IMG/VR virus record: IMGVR_UViG_3300035698_004646
Location: 1-39,457 of that record
DNA: 39,457 nucleotides
Source of the DNA: a virus
Strand: one strand, 5' to 3'
Positions 1 through 6,954 of this stretch are shown here, piece by piece (positions within the stretch are counted from its first letter, which is position 1; each line of letters opens with the position of its first letter). The position numbers and the translations under genes are program-made. The notes under the pieces were generated by a model. The model was given only the letters and a program-made list of their open reading frames with translations, ran no database searches and was not told the DNA's origin.

Positions 1-29
1 ATTGATGGAACGAAAGGAGGTAACGACTA

Positions 30-236
30 ATGATAGACTTAATCATCATCTTATGTACAATCTTCAACATCGTAACATTCAACCCAGGTGACATGGCTTT
101 GGTGAAGGACGTCGTTGACGGTGAGAAGACAATTAAGATTTGGGAGGAGGTAGTTGATGGGGAGACCCTTCGTATGTTCTACATGGAGACCGCAGATGGT
201 AAACAGAAACTATTTGGTGAATGTGTCATAGATTAA
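30..236 (+). CDS. Small hypothetical protein with hydrophobic N-terminus
   Basis: A 68-residue protein that I do not recognise. The first 15 or so residues are strongly hydrophobic (an Ile/Leu-rich run after MID) and could be a membrane anchor; the rest is soluble and acidic. The start is fixed by a textbook AAAGGAGGT ribosome site 9 nt upstream. It opens a run of five small genes read rightwards, at least one of which looks like a holin, so a role around lysis is possible, but this is positional inference only. Confidence 0.6.
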   Translation: MIDLIIILCTIFNIVTFNPGDMALVKDVVDGEKTIKIWEEVVDGETLRMFYMETADGKQKLFGECVID

Positions 237-247
237 GGAGCTAGGGA

Positions 248-490
248 ATGGGTGAGCAATGTACGGCACATGAAGAATTGTGTAAGTTTATTGAGGTGCT
301 TCAAAGGAATGATATTAAGATTTTTGAAATCCTTAATGGAAATGGGGAGGCAGGAACTGTGGAGAAAGCACGAGTGTCTTACGATTATATGGTACGTCAA
401 CTTGAAGCAAAGAACGGTTGGCAAACATGGATATTTCGTACTGTGCTTGCTGCAATGTTAGGTTATGTTGTTTACAAGGTAGGTGGGTAA
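248..490 (+). CDS. Small protein with C-terminal membrane segment, possible lysis accessory
   Basis: An 80-residue protein. The first 55 residues are polar and helix-prone; residues about 58-78 (WIFRTVLAAMLGYVVYKVGG) look like one transmembrane helix, giving a tail-anchored protein. The ribosome site is TAAGGAG. Its stop overlaps the next start (TAATG), so the two are probably translationally coupled. A soluble domain plus C-terminal anchor just before a holin-like gene would suit a lysis accessory or antiholin, but there is no family match I can name. Confidence 0.6.
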   Translation: MGEQCTAHEELCKFIEVLQRNDIKIFEILNGNGEAGTVEKARVSYDYMVRQLEAKNGWQTWIFRTVLAAMLGYVVYKVGG

Positions 491-594
491 TGACGCCCTC
501 ACGACGCCAAAGAGTACTTTGTCATATGGGTGGTATAGTGTATGCAGTATGGTTTCATGGTAAAGGTATTTTAAGGGCAATTTTTAACAAGTAA
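490..594 (+). CDS. Very small basic protein, coupled to the upstream gene
   Basis: A 34-codon reading frame starting in the TAATG overlap with the preceding gene and ending 14 nt before the next start. The product is basic with a hydrophobic middle (GGIVYAVWF). It has no ribosome site of its own beyond the GGTGGG at the end of the upstream gene, so expression would depend on re-initiation. It fills the gap between two good genes in the right phase, which is the main support. Function unknown. Confidence 0.4.
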   Translation: MTPSRRQRVLCHMGGIVYAVWFHGKGILRAIFNK

Positions 595-608
595 CTAAGG
601 AGGATAAT

Positions 609-770
609 ATGGTAGAATTTATTATGGCAAACAAGCAGGAAATTGTAGAATGCTTTTTGATGATTGTTGGTGCAGCTTCGATAATTGTTAAGTTGACGCC
701 TACACCTAAAGATGACCAGGTACTGGGCAAGATTAAAAAGTTCATCGGCAAGTTCATCGCACTTAACTAG
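609..770 (+). CDS. Holin-like single-pass membrane protein
   Basis: A 53-residue protein with GGAGG 6 nt before the start. It has a short N-terminus, one hydrophobic helix (residues about 13-27, CFLMIVGAASIIVKL), then a proline-lysine turn (LTPTPKDD) and an amphipathic lysine-rich tail. This helix, TPTPKDD turn and GKI tail pattern is familiar from small phage proteins annotated as putative holins in lysis modules. It would permeabilise the membrane for the endolysin, yet the only lysozyme-type gene seen here is far away at 38045, unless the genome closes into a circle. Confidence 0.55.
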   Translation: MVEFIMANKQEIVECFLMIVGAASIIVKLTPTPKDDQVLGKIKKFIGKFIALN

Positions 771-779
771 GAGGTATAT

Positions 780-1028
780 ATGTCTGAACCTGTAACCGCT
801 ATATGCGGAGCAATTACACAGCTAGGGAAAATAGCTACTCAACTGTTTAGTGGGGAGAACAGGAAGCTTATGGCAGACGCTAAGCGCCTCAAACGGTATG
901 AGAAATACGAAAATTATGTTGAGGATTTATTTGTCATTACGGATAGGTGGGCAAACAACCAAAGCCCAGAGGCTCAAGACGTAAGACAATATTTTAAGCT
1001 CAAAAAGAAGTGCGACAAGTATGATTGA
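780..1028 (+). CDS. Small hypothetical phage protein
   Basis: An 82-residue protein with a strong GGAGG site 7 nt before the start. The N-terminal third is mildly hydrophobic (TAICGAITQLGKIATQLF) and may be an amphipathic helix; the rest is charged and helix-rich (KRLKRYEKYENYVEDLF, then a Lys-rich end). It follows the holin-like gene and precedes the receptor-binding-type genes. An Rz-like spanin or other lysis accessory is conceivable, but it has neither a clear signal peptide nor a lipobox, so I leave it unnamed. Confidence 0.55.
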   Translation: MSEPVTAICGAITQLGKIATQLFSGENRKLMADAKRLKRYEKYENYVEDLFVITDRWANNQSPEAQDVRQYFKLKKKCDKYD

Positions 1029-1042
1029 TAGGGGGTGATTAC

Positions 1043-1702
1043 ATGGCTTTAGGGGATGGAGATAGTTGGGATGAAGCTAATCCCGTAGATGGTACTGCGG
1101 CGGTGTATATTGATGACCACATGAGGGATTTGAGGAAGGGCTTTCGTTCACGGTTTGCGCGTGAGCATGAGATGCCTGCTAGTCAATCTGCAACAAGTGA
1201 AGGAGGCTCACATAAGTTTATGAGCTTTCAAATGCAATCCACTAAACCTGGGATTGTAACTGGTACGCAGACTGGAGCAATCTTCCAGAAGACGATTGGT
1301 ACTACAAGGGATGCCTTGATATTTGTAAACCAGAATGGACTGGAAGCTGACATTAGTAAAAAGAGTTATTACTTTTACCTGGACGGTCAGCTGAATACAG
1401 GTGTGGATATCAGCGCTAAGCTAGCTCTTGTTAGTGCAGGTCTTATAACTGGGGTTAAAGGCTTTGCGTCAACTTCACCTAGCGGAACTAATAATCTGCA
1501 GTTTGATGTTAACTATGATGGGACTAGTATTTGGACAGCAACGGCAAACTCAATACGTTTCACAAGTGGTGAGTCTGCTATTGACATAACAAGTATTGCT
1601 AACTCAGCTGTAACTGCAGGTGGGCTTCTTACCCTTGACTGTGATGTAGTAGGGGATAGCACTCCAGGTGGTGGAGTTACCGTATTGGTGGAGGTAGGTT
1701 AA
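1043..1702 (+). CDS. Virion protein, tail fibre-like
   Basis: A 219-residue protein. The start at 1043 is chosen because GGGGGTGAT lies just upstream; an in-frame TTG at 1025 has no such site. The N-terminus (GDGDSWDEANPVDGTAAVYIDDHMRDLRKG) resembles the head-binding start common in phage tail-fibre or head-fibre proteins. The C-terminal two-thirds is a Thr/Ser/Gly-rich beta-strand sequence with no charged clusters, as in trimeric beta-structured fibres. It ends in a TAATG overlap with the next gene. It is probably a receptor-contact or fibre component; no catalytic motif is seen. Confidence 0.55.
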   Translation: MALGDGDSWDEANPVDGTAAVYIDDHMRDLRKGFRSRFAREHEMPASQSATSEGGSHKFMSFQMQSTKPGIVTGTQTGAIFQKTIGTTRDALIFVNQNGLEADISKKSYYFYLDGQLNTGVDISAKLALVSAGLITGVKGFASTSPSGTNNLQFDVNYDGTSIWTATANSIRFTSGESAIDITSIANSAVTAGGLLTLDCDVVGDSTPGGGVTVLVEVG

Positions 1703-2217
1703 TGCCTAACATCATACGAGATGTAGATACAGTTATAGCCTTTGGCTATAGTGGTTCACCTACTACCTACTTAGGAACTGAGGCAGAAGCATCTGATGGC
1801 GACTGGGATACTTTCCGAGGCACACACTATCAACGTAATGGGGATGGTGAAGCAGCAGGTACACTAACTGTACAAGCTACTTGGGAAGAGGAACTTCATA
1901 TACACACTGCTAGGTTTAAAGCAGTTGCGAATATTACACACAACTCTGGTAACTATGCTAGGTACAGTAAGGCTATTCAGTTTGAATTGCTTGTGGATGG
2001 AGTATGGACGCGAGTCTACACCTACTCGGATAGTACAGCAGCTTCCGTAGAAAAGGATTTATCTTTTAAAATTGGTTGGGATAAGGTTACAGGAGCTCGG
2101 GCAACCGCGGTCTCCTCTGATTATGGCTATGAGGACAGTCCTATACTAAACGCTTACCAGTATGTTTATGAAATGAGTGCGGAGTATGCGAACAGAAGCT
2201 TTGTAGGGATTGTGTAA
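1702..2217 (+). CDS. Virion protein, discoidin-like beta-sandwich
   Basis: A 171-residue protein coupled to the preceding gene by TAATG. The strand-rich pattern (ATWEEELHIHTARFKAVA in the middle, then FELLVDGVWTRVYTYSD, then the segment ending in KVTGARATAVS) follows the order seen in F5/8-type galactose-binding domains: a paired-aromatic strand, a 'description of the object' strand, then a GARA-type strand. The gene at 4680-5135 has the same plan, so the two look like distant paralogues, probably sugar-binding tail-tip or fibre proteins. The call rests on fold pattern, not on a named family. Confidence 0.5.
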   Translation: MPNIIRDVDTVIAFGYSGSPTTYLGTEAEASDGDWDTFRGTHYQRNGDGEAAGTLTVQATWEEELHIHTARFKAVANITHNSGNYARYSKAIQFELLVDGVWTRVYTYSDSTAASVEKDLSFKIGWDKVTGARATAVSSDYGYEDSPILNAYQYVYEMSAEYANRSFVGIV

Positions 2218-2232
2218 TTTCAAAAATTGAAA
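2218..2232. promoter_or_regulatory. Palindrome TTTCAA-N3-TTGAAA, copy 1
   Basis: An exact copy of the recurrent 15-bp palindrome, with spacer AAA. It begins on the base after the stop codon of the upstream gene and ends 16 nt before the start at 2249, just ahead of the AGGGAGG ribosome site. It fits the intergenic pattern seen elsewhere in the window. Confidence 0.7.
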
Positions 2233-2248
2233 ATAGAGGGAGGCTTGT

Positions 2249-4294
2249 ATGCCACAACATTTGGATTTAAAGAAGTTCAAGACCGCTGAGTGGAAGCACG
2301 TGTACGCTCCCACCATGGGTATGGTTACAAATGTACCCCCATCTCTTTTAAAACCTGAAGCATCTCCATACGTTAAGGGGGTGTACTTAAGGGATGGCGA
2401 GGTATCCAGTGACTTTGGGTATACTAAGTTTCCTACAGCAGGACCATTAAAGACTAATAGGTTGAATGGTTCGGTGATGAGAATTGACCAGTTCTATGAA
2501 CTGAGTGGGCTGTCGTATATGCTAGCTATGACTACTACTGGTGTGTATGAGTACAACACAAGTACTGAGACATGGGACTGTGTAACGCAGGGCAACCTGC
2601 TTAACACTTGTGAAGCTGCTTGGACAGACTCAGCTAATGTAACGAGTACAGCTGATACCTCTGTTAAGTTGCGAGGGAGTAAGAGTGCGAAACATGTTAT
2701 CGCCAGTGGTTTTGGAACAGGGATTGTAGCCTACAGTGATACTATTGTAACTGCTGACGTAAGCAACGCGCATAATACTAACGTGAGCTTTTGGGTGTAT
2801 GCTAGCGCAGCAGTAGCTAGTGGAGTATTTAAGCTCAGGGTTAGTGAACAGACAGCTGGAGGAACAGGGGCTACCTACGTTGATTTGACTATACCAGCAC
2901 TTGTTGCGGAACAGTGGCAGCACGTAACTGTTGCGTTCTCCCCTGCTTCTTACAACGCAGTTGCTAGTGTAGCATTGGTAGCTGCTAGTGACCCAGGTAC
3001 TGTTACTATCTACTTGGATGATATACGTACAACCTACAACTTCACTGGTACGATTGACAACAGGTTTAGTGTAGCTACTATGCTGGATACTTTCGTAATC
3101 ACCAATGGGGTTAACAGGTTGCAGAAAGCTACGGCTACAGGTGGGGTGTTAACTCTTGCAGACCTAGGCGTTAGCTTAGCTACTGGAGAACTTACAACGG
3201 CTGAGGTTGTATTCGCATTCAAAGACCACTTAGTAGCTATAAATAATACGGAGAATGCTGCGGATGCGCCTCAACGTGTGAGTTGGACTAACATTGGTTC
3301 CGTGGAGGATTGGACTAATGGTACTGCAGGATATCAAGACTTGGTGGATGATGAAAGTTGGAACATAGGCGCGGAGATGTTAAGTGAAAATAACTACGTC
3401 ATCTACAAAGAACGTTCGATTGTACAGATGGTATGGGTAGGTGGGCAGACGCCTTTCCGTTTCAAGACTATGGTTATAGGAACTGGAGCGGTAAGTAAAG
3501 AAGCTATTACTGACACAGGGGGAGGGCATGCAGTCCTTGGTCCTGATGTTCTTTTTCAATACAAAGGTGGTAAAGAGATTTCGGTTATTGATGACGCAAT
3601 CAAGAAAACAATCTACAAGAATTTAAATGGTGAGTTTGTAGGTCGTTCCTTTATCCTGTACGTAGAAGAAGATGACGAGATGCAGGTATGGATACCAACT
3701 CAGGAAGAATATCCTGATGAAGTATGGTGTATGGATGTTGTTACTGAAGCTTGGTTCAGGAAGTCACGGCAGATGACTGGGTATGGCTATTATCAGGAGC
3801 AGTCTGCTTTTACTATCGGGGACTTGGTGGGTACGATTGGTGAGCAGAACTGGACGTTCGGGAGTGCCTTGACTAAAGCCTACTACCCAATTACGTTAAC
3901 AGGTTGTGTTGATGGTTGTGTGTTTAAGCTGGATAAACTTACGCTTAATGATGACGGTGTATTGATTGAGAATGAATTTCAAACGCCTGACTTTTCCCTT
4001 CCTAATACGAAGGAGTATATGAATGCTGATATGCGTGTTTCTCAGTTACTGTATGAAGCTAACGGTCAGTCACTAACCACCTTCTTCTCCGTTGATGGGG
4101 GAGTAACCTGGTTACCCACACAAGGGGGAGGTAGTAATACCGTTTCCTTGGATAGTATATACCGTATATATCAGCAAGACTTCGATACAGTTAATCGAAG
4201 AATCAGGTTTAAGTTCTACAACAACTCATTGAGTAGTGGTTTTAACCTAAGGTATTATGGGTTCTACTGGATGCTCAGAAGCGGGAGGAAATAA
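2249..4294 (+). CDS. Large tail-tip or stabilisation protein with inserted beta-sandwich
   Basis: A 681-residue protein with an AGGGAGG site. The beginning (MPQHLDLKKFKTAEWKHVY, then a stretch with GVYLRDGEVSSDFGYTKF) and the later strands (YVIYKERSIVQMVWVGG, then a block with VLFQYKGGKEISVID) resemble the beta-propeller-like tail nozzle and packaged-DNA stabilisation proteins of short-tailed phages (P22 gp10/T7 gp12 type; inference). Residues about 120-260 read as an inserted carbohydrate-binding-type domain ending in TVTIYLDDIRTTYNF. It probably plugs or extends the tail below the portal. The long late mRNA continues into 4294 by a TAATG overlap. Confidence 0.5.
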   Translation: MPQHLDLKKFKTAEWKHVYAPTMGMVTNVPPSLLKPEASPYVKGVYLRDGEVSSDFGYTKFPTAGPLKTNRLNGSVMRIDQFYELSGLSYMLAMTTTGVYEYNTSTETWDCVTQGNLLNTCEAAWTDSANVTSTADTSVKLRGSKSAKHVIASGFGTGIVAYSDTIVTADVSNAHNTNVSFWVYASAAVASGVFKLRVSEQTAGGTGATYVDLTIPALVAEQWQHVTVAFSPASYNAVASVALVAASDPGTVTIYLDDIRTTYNFTGTIDNRFSVATMLDTFVITNGVNRLQKATATGGVLTLADLGVSLATGELTTAEVVFAFKDHLVAINNTENAADAPQRVSWTNIGSVEDWTNGTAGYQDLVDDESWNIGAEMLSENNYVIYKERSIVQMVWVGGQTPFRFKTMVIGTGAVSKEAITDTGGGHAVLGPDVLFQYKGGKEISVIDDAIKKTIYKNLNGEFVGRSFILYVEEDDEMQVWIPTQEEYPDEVWCMDVVTEAWFRKSRQMTGYGYYQEQSAFTIGDLVGTIGEQNWTFGSALTKAYYPITLTGCVDGCVFKLDKLTLNDDGVLIENEFQTPDFSLPNTKEYMNADMRVSQLLYEANGQSLTTFFSVDGGVTWLPTQGGGSNTVSLDSIYRIYQQDFDTVNRRIRFKFYNNSLSSGFNLRYYGFYWMLRSGRK

Positions 4295-4680
4295 TGCCAG
4301 CTAGAACAGATGAATATGCGGACGCTATTCTAACTAGGAAGTTGACTTGGTACTTACCCTCTGTTGAGACTGGTACTAATATGAGTGCTAGGTTGATTGT
4401 ACCCTTTGACGGTACTATAACTAGAGCTGATATTTATGCTAAGGAGTCACCCACTGGTACTACTATGCTGGTGGATATTAACAAGGGAGGTACTACAATC
4501 TTTACGGTACAGAGTAATCGGTTGACGATTGCAGACGGCGGTAATAGTGGAACCTCTACAGGTATGGCGGTTGTTGCAGTTGCTAGTGGGAATGTACTCA
4601 CCATTTACGTTGACCAATTTGGGAGTACGGATGCAGGCGAGTTTGTTACTGTTGGGCTAGAGATTCAGGAGACTGTGTAA
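4294..4680 (+). CDS. Small beta-rich virion protein
   Basis: A 128-residue protein coupled at both ends by TAATG overlaps. The sequence LTWYLPSVETGTNMSARLIV followed by PFDGTITRADIYAKESPTG is a pattern I associate with small beta-sandwich proteins in tail modules, with a repeated strand-turn layout and few charged clusters. It has no cysteine, no membrane segment and no catalytic motif. It is likely a minor tail-tip or fibre-associated protein, with sugar binding possible but not shown. Confidence 0.5.
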   Translation: MPARTDEYADAILTRKLTWYLPSVETGTNMSARLIVPFDGTITRADIYAKESPTGTTMLVDINKGGTTIFTVQSNRLTIADGGNSGTSTGMAVVAVASGNVLTIYVDQFGSTDAGEFVTVGLEIQETV

Positions 4681-5135
4681 TGAAAAACATTTCTACTGTT
4701 GCCTTTGGGGGGGCTGATGCGTGGACAGGCTTGGATGTAGAAGCCCTACCAGGTAATGCTTCTTATAGCACAGGAACCCACATGGTGGATGAAGTTATAT
4801 CCACTGCGGTTTATGCTTATCGTATTCCTCTGGAGTTCTTTGACTATACAATTACTACCACTTGGACTAAGGAGGCTAACCTTAGAAGGATTCGTTTTGA
4901 AATGTGGGCGGTCACTCAACACACTGTCACCCTGTACGCATATTATGACGCAGGGTGGACTCAAGTAGGAACAGTTGTTTGTGATGACTCTGAGGTGATG
5001 AAGGAGTATAACCTTGAGGAGATATCGCATAATGGTGTAACGGGTATTAAGCTAGAAGGACGTGCTGATTTTGTAGACTATGCAAGCTTTGAGGGTTGGG
5101 GGGCATATCCTGGTGGTTATGCTTTAATTCTATAA
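4680..5135 (+). CDS. Virion protein, discoidin-like beta-sandwich (paralogue of 1702-2217)
   Basis: A 151-residue protein. It shares with 1702-2217 the order: strand with TTTWTKEANLRRIRFEMWA, a solvent strand with YYDAGWTQVGTVV, a short acidic linker, then GVTGIKLEGRADF. This is the rough layout of F5/8-type galactose-binding domains. Two such proteins flanking a large tail-tip protein suggest a receptor-binding assembly for a cell-surface glycan. Pairwise identity by eye is low, so the paralogy is a structural hypothesis. Confidence 0.5.
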   Translation: MKNISTVAFGGADAWTGLDVEALPGNASYSTGTHMVDEVISTAVYAYRIPLEFFDYTITTTWTKEANLRRIRFEMWAVTQHTVTLYAYYDAGWTQVGTVVCDDSEVMKEYNLEEISHNGVTGIKLEGRADFVDYASFEGWGAYPGGYALIL

Positions 5136-5145
5136 GGAGGGTAAG

Positions 5146-5478
5146 ATGCCACAAGGACAGGGAAGTAATATTGAATTTTTTGATGTTAACTATGGGCTAG
5201 CTACTGTTAAGCTTACTACAGGAGTTACCGTTGTATCCACTACGCAAGCTGCTTATCATGGGGTATCTATTATAGCGGGTTTAACTGAAGCCTCTACGCT
5301 TACCATTTATGATAATGCAACTACTGCATTGGGTAGCGTGGTAGAACTGTTTAAGACAAAGGCAAGAGGTAACACTTGGATTGATAAGTATATTCCAGTT
5401 CAGGCGAGAAAGGGGTTAACAGTTAGCTTGGTAGGAACTGGAGTTGAGGGTGTAATTTTTTATGGACCTAAAGGATAA
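5146..5478 (+). CDS. Small beta-rich virion protein
   Basis: A 110-residue protein with a strong TAAGGAGGGTAAG site before ATG. It is Thr/Val-rich and shows the layout VxLTTGVTVVSTTQAAYHGV, then TLTIYDNATTALGSVVELFKT, then a final barrel-like strand. The truncated gene at the right edge (39327) starts with a similar TLNI(L/Y)D strand, so the two may belong to one family of small head or tail accessory proteins. No other family is recognised. Confidence 0.5.
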   Translation: MPQGQGSNIEFFDVNYGLATVKLTTGVTVVSTTQAAYHGVSIIAGLTEASTLTIYDNATTALGSVVELFKTKARGNTWIDKYIPVQARKGLTVSLVGTGVEGVIFYGPKG

Positions 5479-5489
5479 GGGGGGAAAAC

Positions 5490-6215
5490 ATGGGAAGCAA
5501 AGCTGAGATTAAAACAAAAGTAGTATGGGACCCTATCAAGAAGGGTCTTAGTGAACCTATGGGAAAGTGGTTTGAAGGTCAGGTGGGCAAGGGGTTACCT
5601 AGGTTTGATGAGATGGATTTTCCAGGACAAGACAAGCAAACAAAAAGTATCTACTCGGACTTTATGCGTCAGGATGCTAATGCACTCTTTGATGAGAACG
5701 TAGCTGAACCAGCTATTCGTGACTTCAAAGAAGATGCTCTTCCAATCATACGGGAAAGCTATGCAGGTAACTTACGAGATAGTGGACGTTTTAAAAGTGA
5801 GGAAGGTGCGTTGACAGAGTTTCATGGTGACTTAGCTGAGCAACGGTACAGTAATTACTTAAATACTACTACTGCACAGTTGGATGCAGGGAATAACCAG
5901 TGGACGCAGGAAGTATCTAAGTACCAAGCAGAGTATGCGGATTGGGCAAAGTCGTTGCCTGAGAATAACCCAGCACTGGAGAAGGCTATTGATTTCCTTA
6001 ACGCAGACACAGGGTTTAACCTAATAACTTTCTTAGACCCAGGTAAGAAATCAGGGTGGGGTTCGATAGGGAAGATGGCAGGTCTGGCAATCGGTGCTCT
6101 TCTTGCACCAGTTACAGGTGGTATGTCCTTAGCAGCAGTTGTAACTTCAATGGCGACTAGTGCTGCACTTGGAGGTATGGGCGGTGCAGCAGTTGATTCA
6201 ATTATTGATGACTAA
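5490..6215 (+). CDS. Internal virion or ejection protein with glycine-rich C-terminus
   Basis: A 241-residue protein with an AAGGGGGG site. The first 170 residues are charged and helix-rich. The last 50 (MAGLAIGALLAPVTGG then an Ala/Gly/Met-rich run to AVDSIIDD) are hydrophobic and glycine-rich, like the membrane-active tails of phage ejection proteins (P22 gp7 or T7 gp14 types). Its place first in a three-gene block of rising size supports an internal core protein released with the DNA. Family identity is not certain. Confidence 0.5.
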   Translation: MGSKAEIKTKVVWDPIKKGLSEPMGKWFEGQVGKGLPRFDEMDFPGQDKQTKSIYSDFMRQDANALFDENVAEPAIRDFKEDALPIIRESYAGNLRDSGRFKSEEGALTEFHGDLAEQRYSNYLNTTTAQLDAGNNQWTQEVSKYQAEYADWAKSLPENNPALEKAIDFLNADTGFNLITFLDPGKKSGWGSIGKMAGLAIGALLAPVTGGMSLAAVVTSMATSAALGGMGGAAVDSIIDD

Positions 6216-6230
6216 CGAAAGGAGAATATA

Positions 6231-6944
6231 ATGGCAGTAGTAAACTTAGGGCAATTAGATAGAGGACCAGATCCTGCTGAACGTGCGATGAACACGTTTT
6301 CTAAAGGTATGGGAGTAGTTACAAGCGTAGCTAATTTAGCTATGCAATCTGAAAAGCTTACAGCACAGCAGGCAGAACTAAAGTTTAAACAGACTACGGA
6401 GAACGGTAAGATGGGCAAGACAATGTGGGAAACCATGTCAATTAAAGCTAATGGCATGACCCCTCAAGAGTTACAGGTCTATGAATCTTCTGATGAGTAT
6501 AAACACATGTCAAGCATAGTTAAAAGTAACTTTAAAGATGCTATGTTGCCTAATGGTAAGGTTGCTTACGGTGCTACTAAAGATATTTTAACAGGCGCGC
6601 TTAAACAGAATGAAGTAAATTTTATGCAAAGGGTAAGACAGCCTGGGTATAAGTTTACCAAGCGAGATGCGCTGGAAATGTCCATGTACAATAACTACAC
6701 CCCAGAGGAAACTGGTACTATCTTAGCTAAAGTTGTAGATGACCCTAAAAACAAGGGAGCGTCTATGCTAGATCTTTTTAAGATTACAGGCACGCTGTTA
6801 GCGGAGAATGCTAAAGCTAAGTATAGGCAAGGAACGATGAAGCAGGAAGATCGTCCTCAGTTAAAGACAATGGGGGGTGGAGGAAGAAGTGCTTACTCAA
6901 ACGCTCTGGCATCAACTGCTGACTGGGTTAATGACAAAAGATAA
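6231..6944 (+). CDS. Internal virion protein
   Basis: A 237-residue, mostly helical protein with AAAGGAG 8 nt before the start. Residues 15-70 form a likely coiled coil (MNTFSKGMGVVTSVANLAMQ and the heptads after it). The rest is rich in Lys, Met and Gln with no catalytic motif. It lies between the glycine-rich ejection protein and the 1050-residue core protein, so it is most likely the middle member of the internal core. This is positional inference. Confidence 0.5.
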   Translation: MAVVNLGQLDRGPDPAERAMNTFSKGMGVVTSVANLAMQSEKLTAQQAELKFKQTTENGKMGKTMWETMSIKANGMTPQELQVYESSDEYKHMSSIVKSNFKDAMLPNGKVAYGATKDILTGALKQNEVNFMQRVRQPGYKFTKRDALEMSMYNNYTPEETGTILAKVVDDPKNKGASMLDLFKITGTLLAENAKAKYRQGTMKQEDRPQLKTMGGGGRSAYSNALASTADWVNDKR

Positions 6945-6954
6945 GGAGTAGCCA

